From assembly GCF_000600005.1 (NCBI RefSeq), contig NZ_CP007446.1, forward strand, positions 310,001-374,000: a stretch of 64,000 nucleotides of DNA. The letters run 5' to 3'. Position 1 is the first letter of the stretch. Every line of letters begins with the position of its first letter. Below the pieces are notes generated by a model. That model did no database searches, was not told where the DNA came from, and saw only the letters and a list, made by a program, of their open reading frames with translations. A program made the position numbers and the translations under genes. This DNA is from Snodgrassella alvi wkB2 (GTDB lineage Bacteria; Pseudomonadota; Gammaproteobacteria; Burkholderiales; Neisseriaceae). Of the stretch, positions 27,970 to 40,931 are shown piece by piece.

Positions 27970-28081
27970 AAGCGGCCTCACACTGATTCAGAGAGACAAG
28001 ATAAAAACATTTCTTGTCAATAACTTTGAAGCAGACCAGTGAAACCGAAGGGGACTTCGGGATTACAAAAAAGCTAAGATT

Positions 28082-29624
<1,543 letters not shown>

Positions 29625-29698
29625 GAGAAAAGAAGGGGCTGATTGGCATTCACACTTATCGGTAAACTGAAAAGATGCGAGAAGAGACTGAATAAACT

Positions 29699-29775
<77 letters not shown>

Positions 29776-29791
29776 CTTATTTAAGGACAGA

Positions 29792-29867
29792 GGGGGCATA
29801 GCTCAGTTGGTAGAGCACCTGCTTTGCAAGCAGGGGGTCATCGGTTCGATCCCGTTTGCCTCCACCA
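29792..29867 (+). tRNA. tRNA-Ala (anticodon TGC)
   Basis: 76 nt with acceptor GGGGGCA, anticodon loop reading TGC, T-loop TTCGATC and CCA. Second tRNA of the spacer. Confidence 0.97.
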
Positions 29868-30193
29868 CCACTCTGAGGAGGTTGGGTTCAGTAAAATACT
29901 TTGGAAATTAAAGGCAGTTCAGAGAGCTGATTTTAATTTGCGAAGTAACGCATCGATCTTTAACAAATTGGAAAGCCGAAATCAACAAACAAAGATTGGA
30001 GCATAGAACTGATTCTGGAGACAGAAGAAGAGAAGTGCTGCAAGAATTGGGTGATGATTGTATCGCTGAACAACGAGCACAAAAGGCGTTGTTCAGACAA
30101 CCAAAGCAGTAAGCTTTATGAGAGTAAAGGCCTTAAGTCAGAGATACTAGTCAACGGTATGCTGACGAAGTCAGGAGGTTCTTGAAATGATAG
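29868..30193 (+). other. 16S-23S spacer, distal part
   Basis: The spacer holds a second boxA-like site (29955-29969) and, at its end, the 5' strand of the pre-23S processing stem: 30185-30200 pairs perfectly with 33075-33090. No further genes are present. Confidence 0.7.
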
Positions 30194-33083
<2,890 letters not shown>

Positions 33084-33187
33084 ATCATTTGAAGGACTTC
33101 GTGCAGTAAATGCACAGAGAATGATAAAGCTTACTGATGAATACACATCATCACCGAGATTAAGGCTTTCTGATTTGACAGTTTAAT

Positions 33188-33303
33188 GTCTGGCGGCCAT
33201 AGCGGGTTGGTCCCACGCCTTCCCATCCCGAACAGGACCGTGAAACGACCTAGCGCCGATGATAGTATGGATTGCCCATGTGAAAGTAGGACACCGCCAG
33301 ACT
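33188..33303 (+). rRNA. rrf: 5S ribosomal RNA
   Basis: About 116 nt. Ends TGTCTGGCGGCC and ACCGCCAGACT pair; internal CCCATCCCGAACAGGACCGT and GTGAAAGTAGGACACC are typical of beta-proteobacterial 5S. Confidence 0.96.
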
Positions 33304-33311
33304 CCCCATAG

Positions 33312-33346
33312 AAGAACCCGGTTGATTAGTCAACCGGGTTTCTTAC
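33312..33346 (+). terminator. rrn operon terminator
   Basis: GAACCCGGTTGA and TCAACCGGGTTTC form a GC-rich stem followed by TTCTTACTTT. Confidence 0.88.
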
Positions 33347-33416
33347 TTTAAGTACTGAGAAGTACCACAGAAGAAAAAACAATACCGCAGCAGCCTGATG
33401 GCTGCTGTTGCTGTAT

Positions 33417-33899
33417 CTAGGCCAGAGAGGGGAAGGACTGCTGACGCAGTGCTTCGTAGAGAACGATGGCGGCGGCGTTGGACAGGTTCAGTGAGCGGAT
33501 GTGCTCTGACTGCGGAATACGCAGACATTGCTCGGCGCGAGCCTGTGCGAATGCCCGGGGCAATCCGGTGGTTTCGCGACCAAAGAGAAAGTAGATTTGC
33601 TGATTGGGGTCGCTGTAGTCGAACTGAGTGTAGTTGCGTGTGCCGTAGGTTTCTATCAGGTAGACTTGTGCATTAGTTTGAGTTTCAGTCATGCCGATGA
33701 ATGCTTCCAGACTGTCATGATAATGAATATCTACATGAGGCCAGTAATCCAGACCAGCACGCTTAAGCATCTTGTCATCTGTAGAGAAACCTAAAGGATG
33801 GATTAAATGCAGACTGGTATGTGTTCCGGCACAAGTACGGGCGATATTGCCGGTATTAGCAGGAATTTGGGGTTGATACAGAGCTATGTGCAGACTCAT
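33417..33899 (-). CDS. trmL: tRNA (cytidine(34)-2'-O)-methyltransferase
   Basis: The 160-residue SPOUT (trefoil-knot) methyltransferase methylates the 2'-OH of the wobble base of tRNA-Leu isoacceptors. Motifs: LYQPQIPANTGNIARTC (motif 1), LFGRETTGLP (motif 2) and RSLNLSNAAAIVLYEALRQ (motif 3, knot region). Length equals E. coli TrmL. The gene is convergent with the rrn operon and monocistronic. Confidence 0.94.
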   Translation of the reverse strand: MSLHIALYQPQIPANTGNIARTCAGTHTSLHLIHPLGFSTDDKMLKRAGLDYWPHVDIHYHDSLEAFIGMTETQTNAQVYLIETYGTRNYTQFDYSDPNQQIYFLFGRETTGLPRAFAQARAEQCLRIPQSEHIRSLNLSNAAAIVLYEALRQQSFPSLA

Positions 33900-34093
33900 C
33901 TGATTAGTTTTTTATTGATACAAAAAAGATGATTAGTATAATCTATATTGAAAATTTAAGTGACTATTGCTTCGAATGAAGAATGTGACAGATATATCGC
34001 TTATTCGCTTAACTGTTTATAGATAGAAAATTTCTATACCATTTTAATTTAACATAGATTAATCTTATTTTTATCATTAAATCTACAGATATT

Positions 34094-34501
34094 TCATTTA
34101 AACAATAAAGTAATAATCCAGATTAGCCAGAGTAGAGCACAGCTTATTAAGGAATATTTGAGTTGCTTCAGTGCTCCCTGATATCTTTGTTCCAAAGTAA
34201 AATCTTGCAGTTTTTGTTTTTGCCAAATAGAAGTAAGAATAATACCAGCCTGCCGGTTATTTTCCTGAGTGAGTTCAGAAAAATAATGATTATCCAGCCA
34301 TAGCCGCCAGCATTGATAAATAACCATACCGGCCCCAGCTGTGATCAGTGATCGTATTAAGCCGGCAGGTGCGCAAAATATTGCCCATAATAAAGGTATT
34401 AATGCCATCAATAACAAAAAGCGCCAGCTTGCTAATGTGTGGCTGACTAACACTTTACTAAGTTTATGTTCATTGGATTCTGGGTTATGCTGATATGCCA
34501 T
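34094..34501 (-). CDS. Small integral membrane protein at the end of the ynb-like operon
   Basis: 135 residues, not recognised. Three hydrophobic helices are seen: FLLLMALIPLLWAIFCAPAG (about 28-47), SLITAGAGMVIYQCW and, at the C-terminus, YSLISCALLWLIWIITLLF. The start overlaps the end of the YnbD-like gene by 55 nt; a shorter start is possible. Position makes it the last gene of the lipid operon, so a function in the same membrane process is likely but not shown. Confidence 0.65.
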   Translation of the reverse strand: MAYQHNPESNEHKLSKVLVSHTLASWRFLLLMALIPLLWAIFCAPAGLIRSLITAGAGMVIYQCWRLWLDNHYFSELTQENNRQAGIILTSIWQKQKLQDFTLEQRYQGALKQLKYSLISCALLWLIWIITLLFK

Positions 34502-35769
34502 TGCTCAAGGAGTTCCATATGTTTGGAGCCTAGTACAATTTGCGGGCGTTGTTGCTGCACAAATGTACAGGCCTGTTCTACAGTTTTAAAATTATCAAAA
34601 GCCAGCAGCCATGCTACTACTACAATGGCACTACGTGATAGTCCCAATGAGCAATGGATTAAAACACTATTGTGCTGTGTACGTAATTTTTCTAATTCAC
34701 TGACAGCTTGTTGCAATTGCAACATACTGGGGCAAACCAGATCCAGCATCGGTATACATCTATACACACGATTATATGTAGATTGGGCGCGTGGAAATTC
34801 GAATGTTAAATCCAGAATGGCTTTTTGTTTAACACTGCTGCAAGGATAACTACCCATAAAAATGTGCTCATTGATTGGGCTGATAGCAGGAATTTTACGG
34901 GTATACAGCCATCTGGAAATAGTCATCAGACATCGCCAGGGAAATAACAGAATATAAGTAGCCGCTGAATATTTGCCATGCTGTGATTTATATATTGTAT
35001 TAACACCAAAATGATATGAACAACTGACAATAAATAAAGATAATGCCAGCCATAATAACCACGGAGTAGAATAAATTCCAAAACATAAGCACACAAGCGC
35101 TGCTGTTGCATAATACTTAGTCAGCTTTTTTGACTGTGTACACGGTATATGAATATGGGTTTTTGGTATTTTTTTAACCGGTATTAGCCAGTCAATAAAC
35201 ATACCAATAGCGACGCCGATGATTACATCAATAAAATGATGTTGCCATGTCGTCAATACAGAAATACTAATTAACAGAAACCAGCAATGAATCAGCCAGC
35301 GCAGACGTTTAGGAGTATGTTGTAAAAAGTGTTGCCACAGCAGCCAGCTTAGGATGATATAGAGTATTGAAGACTGATTATAAGATAAATTAAACTGCTC
35401 CAGCTGATAAAACCACCAGCCGGTAAAACCTTCAACTTTGGGACGGATAAAGCTAAAACGAAGAGGAAATAGTAAAAAACTGATACAGGCTATTGTAGAA
35501 GCTAATACTAACCGGCAGGCCTGACGAGTCTGTTCAGATACAGAGCGACACAAAAATAAAGATATACTATAAAGCAAAGCCAGACTACAGTAAGGAATAA
35601 TGGTGAGTGGAATAAACGGGATGTATTGTTCCCAGCTATATACCACACTATTAATATCAGCTCGTGTGGCAGTAAACTGATTAACCAGTTCATACATTAC
35701 CAAGAAAAACGGCGCCAGAATGATTAACCAGCCTACTGCCAGACAGTTTAATTGACTACGCAAATTCAT
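34447..35769 (-). CDS. ynbD: YnbD-like membrane phosphatase: PAP2-type domain plus dual-specificity phosphatase
   Basis: 440 residues from ATG 35769, which overlaps the preceding stop as ATGA. The N-terminal part has about eight helices and a PAP2/Aur1-like core (FNLSYNQSSILYIILSWLL, then TWQHHFIDVIIGVAIGM). The C-terminal cytosolic domain has the Cys-phosphatase loop HCSLGLSRS with nucleophile Cys373. The architecture and gene order equal E. coli YnbD. PAP2 domains remove phosphate from lipid phosphates and DSP-type domains act on phosphotyrosine or phosphoinositide-like substrates; the real substrate is unknown. Confidence 0.8.
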   Translation of the reverse strand: MNLRSQLNCLAVGWLIILAPFFLVMYELVNQFTATRADINSVVYSWEQYIPFIPLTIIPYCSLALLYSISLFLCRSVSEQTRQACRLVLASTIACISFLLFPLRFSFIRPKVEGFTGWWFYQLEQFNLSYNQSSILYIILSWLLWQHFLQHTPKRLRWLIHCWFLLISISVLTTWQHHFIDVIIGVAIGMFIDWLIPVKKIPKTHIHIPCTQSKKLTKYYATAALVCLCFGIYSTPWLLWLALSLFIVSCSYHFGVNTIYKSQHGKYSAATYILLFPWRCLMTISRWLYTRKIPAISPINEHIFMGSYPCSSVKQKAILDLTFEFPRAQSTYNRVYRCIPMLDLVCPSMLQLQQAVSELEKLRTQHNSVLIHCSLGLSRSAIVVVAWLLAFDNFKTVEQACTFVQQQRPQIVLGSKHMELLEQWHISITQNPMNINLVKC

Positions 35770-37526
35770 GATGCACGGCGAATTGCCATGGATACGCTGA
35801 AAATCCCCCATTCATCAATAATTTGTGCACATTTATCAAAACCGGCTGCACTTACCAGAGCATCCATTTCACCTTGAGAACGATTACGCATAATCCACGG
35901 CTGACCCTGACGATGGCTGGTTAAAGACCATGCAATGGTTTTCAATTGTGGGTGCCAGGGTTGATTGGTGTAAATCAGGATACCACCGGCAGGGATAGCA
36001 GCTGCTAAACCATTTAGTGAATTGCGTAACAGAGAGTTATCCGGAAAAAGTTCATACAGTCCGGAAACAATACCCAGTGTCGGCTGAGGTGTAAGTGCTG
36101 CGAGTTGTTCCTGATTGAAGGCATCACCAATTTCAAATCGCGCTTTATTGCTTAAACCATAATCAGCAATCATCTGCTGACCTTTGCTGACATTAAGTTC
36201 ACTGTAGTCGCGTAATAAAATTTCTTCAACTACATTGATATTAGATAATGCTTCAATAACATACCTGCCATGACCGGCAGCAATATCAACAACCCGAACC
36301 GGAAGATTTTCTTCCTGTAGTTTTGATACAGCTTGTTTAATCATATATTCCAGATTAATTTTGCGTTGCCGGATACCTCGCCAGCCAATGCTATTGAGAT
36401 AGGCTTTGTCAAATTGTTTTCCCAGCCAGTTTTGACCCTGAGGCTGATTCTGATAAACATAATCCAGTGTACTGCCGGAATCAAAGCCAGTTTCACAACC
36501 CAGTTTAATGCCATTAGAAAGTTTACCAAGGGTTGTCATACCTTTATGTAAGGCACGATAACTGAAGGCACTGAAAGAAAGCGGAACCGGTCCGCCGCTT
36601 AATTCACGCCAGTTATCTGCACTCGGGCTCCAGCGATCTTCATGCTGATAATTAAAAGCGGCTACTGGCTGCTGATATAAGGTATCGATAAAGCTGCGAA
36701 TTTTTGTAAAAGCTTCTTCTCGGTTAAGTTCGCCCAATGTGTCGTGATAAAAACCGGGCAGAATGTGCATTTCTTTGAGCGGATTGCGAATACGCTGATA
36801 GAAATCCAGTTGTGGTTGCCTGTGCACTACATAATCCTGACCGGATATCAGCAGTTGTGTAGGTAAAGTAATAGCAGCGGCATCTTCGATGACGCGGTCG
36901 GCTGTACGGTATAAATCCAGTAAAATATTTACTGCAATTGCACGGGTAATCAGCGGATCGTTATTAAAACTGTTAACACGTTCAGGATCATGGGTCAGAT
37001 ACTTGCCTTTGACATAGGAATTAACAAAGAACAGACCTTTCACATATTGTCCGAAACTAAGCAATGGCCGGGCAAACGGCACGTACAGTTTTACTTTAAA
37101 TGCAGGAGAGGCTAATACAAGTCCGCGAATTTTCGGGGCATAATCATGTGCCCATGTTGCTGCCAGTACCGCTCCCACACTCTGGGCAATCACTATGATA
37201 TTCGAAAGGGGAGTTTGGCTGTCTGCGGCAACAAAATGCATAAATTCATCCACATCCTGTACAGAACGAGCCAGAGACGGGCTGTAACCGCGAGGGCCGG
37301 GAGAGTGGCCATGCCCGCGGGCATCCCATGCATAAAAATCCGTATCCGGCATGTTCAGCTCATCCACAATGTGCTGCAAACGACCAGAATGTTCATGTCC
37401 GCGGTGAAACAATACAATAACTTTACGTATTGTGCCGGAGGTAATTGCAGGCCAGTGTCGATAAAATAATTCTTGTTTATCGCTGGTATAAAATGTACTT
37501 TCTTTTGCTTGGCGTTGTTCAGTCAT
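35766..37526 (-). CDS. ynbC: YnbC-like bifunctional alpha/beta-hydrolase and SAM methyltransferase
   Basis: 586 residues, two domains. Residues about 10-285 are a lysophospholipase-type alpha/beta-hydrolase: DARGHGHSPG (68-77), nucleophile Ser116 in IAQSVGA, Asp231 in SGQD and His261 in FYHD. Residues about 340-586 are a class I methyltransferase with SAM motif I VDIAAGHGR (413-421). E. coli YnbC has the same length and fusion. It overlaps the PlsC-like gene by 8 nt and the YnbD-like gene by 4 nt. A function in deacylating and methylating a lipid is inferred. Confidence 0.82.
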   Translation of the reverse strand: MTEQRQAKESTFYTSDKQELFYRHWPAITSGTIRKVIVLFHRGHEHSGRLQHIVDELNMPDTDFYAWDARGHGHSPGPRGYSPSLARSVQDVDEFMHFVAADSQTPLSNIIVIAQSVGAVLAATWAHDYAPKIRGLVLASPAFKVKLYVPFARPLLSFGQYVKGLFFVNSYVKGKYLTHDPERVNSFNNDPLITRAIAVNILLDLYRTADRVIEDAAAITLPTQLLISGQDYVVHRQPQLDFYQRIRNPLKEMHILPGFYHDTLGELNREEAFTKIRSFIDTLYQQPVAAFNYQHEDRWSPSADNWRELSGGPVPLSFSAFSYRALHKGMTTLGKLSNGIKLGCETGFDSGSTLDYVYQNQPQGQNWLGKQFDKAYLNSIGWRGIRQRKINLEYMIKQAVSKLQEENLPVRVVDIAAGHGRYVIEALSNINVVEEILLRDYSELNVSKGQQMIADYGLSNKARFEIGDAFNQEQLAALTPQPTLGIVSGLYELFPDNSLLRNSLNGLAAAIPAGGILIYTNQPWHPQLKTIAWSLTSHRQGQPWIMRNRSQGEMDALVSAAGFDKCAQIIDEWGIFSVSMAIRRAS

Positions 37527-38163
37527 CAGAATCTCTTTTCGTATATTGCGGACGCAATGCGAGTAAATTATTTAATAAATCTGCTTTAAACTGGTCCTTA
37601 TCCGGCTGGTAATACATGGCACTACCAATATTAATGTCTATAAATAGGGGCAGCGGAATACGATTACCTTTAGCCATAATCTGTTCAGTTCCCTGTAGCC
37701 ATACCGGAATGATGGGTACAGTTGGCATAGCAGCGCTTAAATACCAGATACCTGATTTGAGCGGTTGCATTTTTCCGGGTTCGCCACGAGAGCCTTCTGG
37801 AAATAGGATAAGGATTTTGTTTTGACGTAAGGCTTCTTCACAGCCCTGAAGCGGATTGTTCTGACCGCCATTCTGACGGGTAACCGGAATAATGTTGAGA
37901 ATATTAATTGCAAACCAGGCCAGCCATTTATTACTCAGAAAGTAATCTGCTGCAGCTACCGGATGAATCTGATTTTGCTGTAAAGGTGAGTATAGACCCA
38001 TCAGTGCAAATACATCCATGTGGCTATTATGATTAGCAACAATGATTGCCGGACCCTGTTTAGGCAGATTGTGATGCTGATGAATACGCAAACCCAGCCA
38101 GAAACGCATAAACGGCCATTCTATACATAATGCAAATAAGGGTTTGAGTAATGATTTAAGCAT
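37519..38163 (-). CDS. PlsC-like 1-acyl-sn-glycerol-3-phosphate acyltransferase
   Basis: 214 residues of the LPLAT family. The catalytic HX4D motif is NHNSHMD, the substrate-binding motif is FPEGSRGEPG, and VPIIPVWLQGTE is also seen. The N-terminal stretch is amphipathic/hydrophobic. The family transfers an acyl chain to lysophosphatidate or a related lyso-lipid. It lies 3 nt after the YnbB-like gene and overlaps the YnbC-like gene, so it is an integral member of the operon; the E. coli ynb cluster lacks it to my knowledge. Confidence 0.85.
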   Translation of the reverse strand: MLKSLLKPLFALCIEWPFMRFWLGLRIHQHHNLPKQGPAIIVANHNSHMDVFALMGLYSPLQQNQIHPVAAADYFLSNKWLAWFAINILNIIPVTRQNGGQNNPLQGCEEALRQNKILILFPEGSRGEPGKMQPLKSGIWYLSAAMPTVPIIPVWLQGTEQIMAKGNRIPLPLFIDINIGSAMYYQPDKDQFKADLLNNLLALRPQYTKRDSDD

Positions 38164-38166
38164 GAT

Positions 38167-39081
38167 TTAGTAGTAAAAATAGCGAACGAAATGAAAAAAT
38201 ACCGGTGCAGTAAAAATCAATGAGTCCAGACGATCAAGAATACCTCCGTGACCGGGTAATATCGTGCCGCTGTCTTTAATACCAATATCCCGCTTGATTG
38301 CAGACATGACAATATCACCACAGAATCCGCTTATACTGATGATCAGACCGGCAAGTAAGGACATTTCCCAGCTCAGAGGTGTCAGTATAGGACCCAGCAG
38401 CATGGCTGCAATTGTCGTGCTGGCTATGCCGCCAAGTAGTCCGGCCAGAGTTTTGTTCGGGCTGACTTTAGGTGTTATTTTGATTTTACCCAGAGATTTA
38501 CCCCACAAGTATTGAGTAATATCATTGAATTCTGTTAAACCCACAAGGAACAGTACCAATAGTGCACCAGTTTGCTGATGATCATTCGGCAGTACCAGCA
38601 AACTGGCAACATGGCTGAAAGCAAATACAGTGGTCATCAAACCCCACTGCAATTGAGACACTGTACGCAGAAAATGTTTGGTATCACCAGCAATAACCAT
38701 TCGTGCCGGTAAAAACAGGAACATATATACCGGAATAAATATAATAAAAAAACCGTACCAGTTACTGCCAATAAACCAGTAATTAATCGGAATAGTGATA
38801 AACATCCACAGGATAGGCATACGGTCTGCATGGCGTGCCGGTACCAGCGTTAAATATTCTTTTAACGCCATAAAGCTGACCAGAGCAAAAAAACATATCC
38901 CTAACCAGGATGGACTGATTAATGCCAGAGAAAACAGTATAATAATAATCCACCACGTTCGAATACGCAGTGTGAGTTCATGCCAGTCTTTATCCCGTTT
39001 CAGGCACACTAATAAGCCATTGATAACTGTAGCCAGTAATAAAAGGCTGAAAATGACCAGTAAGGATTTTTGCAACAGCAT
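38167..39081 (-). CDS. ynbB: YnbB-like phosphatidate cytidylyltransferase (CdsA family)
   Basis: 304 residues with about eight helices. The CdsA signature SAIKRDIGIKDSGTILPGHG, continuing GILDRLDS, is complete at the C-terminal end (about 262-288). The enzyme converts phosphatidate and CTP to CDP-diacylglycerol. It is probably not the housekeeping cdsA, which in Neisseria lies with dxr and uppS. The start ATG 39081 is 1 nt after the YnbA-like stop codon, so translation is coupled. Confidence 0.85.
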   Translation of the reverse strand: MLLQKSLLVIFSLLLLATVINGLLVCLKRDKDWHELTLRIRTWWIIIILFSLALISPSWLGICFFALVSFMALKEYLTLVPARHADRMPILWMFITIPINYWFIGSNWYGFFIIFIPVYMFLFLPARMVIAGDTKHFLRTVSQLQWGLMTTVFAFSHVASLLVLPNDHQQTGALLVLFLVGLTEFNDITQYLWGKSLGKIKITPKVSPNKTLAGLLGGIASTTIAAMLLGPILTPLSWEMSLLAGLIISISGFCGDIVMSAIKRDIGIKDSGTILPGHGGILDRLDSLIFTAPVFFHFVRYFYY

Positions 39082-39082
39082 A

Positions 39083-39682
39083 TCAGTGTTCTCCGATCAG
39101 TGCACTGCGACAACGGTTAACACAAGTCCAGACCAGTAAGACAATTGATATACACCACAGCAAATTGTTCCATGATGTTAATTCTGGCCAGATAGCCAGT
39201 AATAAAGACCATGTACCGAAAATCAGGGCACGATCACTTTTACCCATGGGACCCGCATAGCTGCGGATGCCATTAATTGTTTGAGCAAGAATGCCGCAGA
39301 ATTCCGTAAGTACTGCACAAAAGAGCATTACTAGTACCACAGTTGTATTACTGCCCGGTAACAGAATGAACGGCACATATAAGGCAATATCAGATAAGAC
39401 ATCACCCAATTCATTTAAGACAGCACCAAGCCGGCTTTGCTGGTTACATTCACGAGCAAGCATGCCATCCAGTGCATTGAGCGCCATTCTGATAAATAAT
39501 GTAATCGGTAGCAGCCAGAATAATCCCGGATGCGGAAAAATAGCCAGTATGACACCGATTAATACAGAAAGACCAATTGCAGAAAGGGTAATGTGGTTTG
39601 CTGTAACGCCTTTTCGATACAGCCAGAACATGAGCGGGCGTAATAATTTTTGAAAAGCAGGTTTGATACTGTAAAGAGTCAT
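39083..39682 (-). CDS. ynbA: YnbA-like CDP-alcohol phosphatidyltransferase, atypical motif
   Basis: 199 residues with about six helices. The CDP-alcohol signature is present but altered: NALDGMLAR, eight residues, GAVLNELGD. The consensus D-x2-DG-x2-AR-x8-G-x3-D-x3-D thus has Asn at Asp1 and Asp3, while Asp2 and Asp4 remain. Family members join CDP-diacylglycerol to glycerol phosphate, serine, inositol phosphate or similar alcohols; the acceptor here is unknown. First gene of a five- or six-gene minus-strand operon. Confidence 0.82.
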   Translation of the reverse strand: MTLYSIKPAFQKLLRPLMFWLYRKGVTANHITLSAIGLSVLIGVILAIFPHPGLFWLLPITLFIRMALNALDGMLARECNQQSRLGAVLNELGDVLSDIALYVPFILLPGSNTTVVLVMLFCAVLTEFCGILAQTINGIRSYAGPMGKSDRALIFGTWSLLLAIWPELTSWNNLLWCISIVLLVWTCVNRCRSALIGEH

Positions 39683-39967
39683 GCTTTTATAAATTAAGTT
39701 ATGTAATTTCTATATTATAAAATGTATTTAAAACTTTTGTTTTGTTATTTTTATTAAACATGTTAGGCTGCTGTACTGCTTTATTGAGCCATACTGCAAA
39801 ACACGCGTTAATAAATATTACAGTGCGGGATTTATTTTCAGTGTTTTGATTAATAATTAGTGATCTGCTTATACGTTTTTAAATTTTTACTGTTACATGA
39901 TGAATTTATAGATGAATTGCCGGTAATGCGTGATAGTATTACCGGCAATTTTCAGGATGAGATAGGT
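39683..39967. other. Spacer between metQ-like and ynbA-like genes
   Basis: 285 nt, AT-rich. It should hold the promoter of the lipid operon. A GCCGGTAAT...ATTACCGGC hairpin (about 39920-39950) lies just after the metQ-like stop on the minus-strand side and may terminate that gene. Confidence 0.5.
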
Positions 39968-40798
39968 TTATTCACCTTGTGGGAGTGCCCACATCTGATT
40001 TTGATTGTATTTCTGCATAAATTGTTTAAATTCTGGTGATTGATAGGCTGCTTTTAAGTCTTTTGCCCACTGGGTATCTTTATTTTTTTCATTAATGGTA
40101 ACCACCATTTCCATTTCCGGAATTACTTTTTCACGAAGTACGGCTTTTTTCGGATCAAGTTTAGACTGGTAAGCAATTCCACCGGAGGCGAAACCGAAAT
40201 CTACTTCACCCAGTGTGCGCGGAATCATGACTGAATCCATTTCTTTAATTTTCAATTGTTTTGGATTGCTGACAATGTCTCTGGATGTTGCCAGTATCGG
40301 GTTAGTGCCGGATTTGAGCTGAATGAAATGATTATCGGTCAGAATGCGCAATGCACGTGAAGTATTGGCCGGATCACTGGGAATCAGCACAGTAGCACCA
40401 TTAGGCGCCTGCTGAAAGGATGTGTATTTGTCTGAGTAAATGGCAGCCGGTATGGTAGGGATATGTACCAAAGGATACAGATGTGTACCTTTTTCACGGT
40501 TAAAGACATTAAGATAGGCAGTATGCTGATCCAGATTAAAATCAACCTGACCATTATTAACAGATTGATTATTCACTTCCAGCGTGGAAAAATTCATGGT
40601 TTTAATGGTGTAGCCCTGTTTTTCCAGAATAGGTTTAATGCCTTGTTCAAATACTGTGCTGTAAGGCATAGCAGAGGCACCAAAAACCAGCTCTTTTTTG
40701 GTCGTACTGTCTGCTGTGGAATCTTGCTGAGTTTTAGAGCAGGCAATAAGACCTGTTGTCACGAGACAGAATAAAACGAAATAGATAATTTTGTTCAT
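39968..40798 (-). CDS. metQ: MetQ/NlpA-family substrate-binding lipoprotein
   Basis: 276 residues with a lipoprotein signal peptide (lipobox LIAC, Cys20) and a type II periplasmic-binding fold. LVFGASAMPYSTVFEQGIKPILEKQG, VDFNLDQHTAYLNVFN and PSDPANTSRALRIL are typical of the NlpA/MetQ family, which binds D/L-methionine for MetNI. No metN or metI is adjacent, so this is an orphan that either serves an unlinked MetNI or has another ligand. Confidence 0.85.
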   Translation of the reverse strand: MNKIIYFVLFCLVTTGLIACSKTQQDSTADSTTKKELVFGASAMPYSTVFEQGIKPILEKQGYTIKTMNFSTLEVNNQSVNNGQVDFNLDQHTAYLNVFNREKGTHLYPLVHIPTIPAAIYSDKYTSFQQAPNGATVLIPSDPANTSRALRILTDNHFIQLKSGTNPILATSRDIVSNPKQLKIKEMDSVMIPRTLGEVDFGFASGGIAYQSKLDPKKAVLREKVIPEMEMVVTINEKNKDTQWAKDLKAAYQSPEFKQFMQKYNQNQMWALPQGE

Positions 40799-40931
40799 AA
40801 TGTGCCTGCTAAAAATTTAATATGGAATTTAAGTATATAATTGGAATTAGTTTGTAAATATACTGATTTTAAATAACTTTACTACTAAAAAGAATATGGG
40901 TTTATGCTATTTACCTATTGTTTGAATTGTT

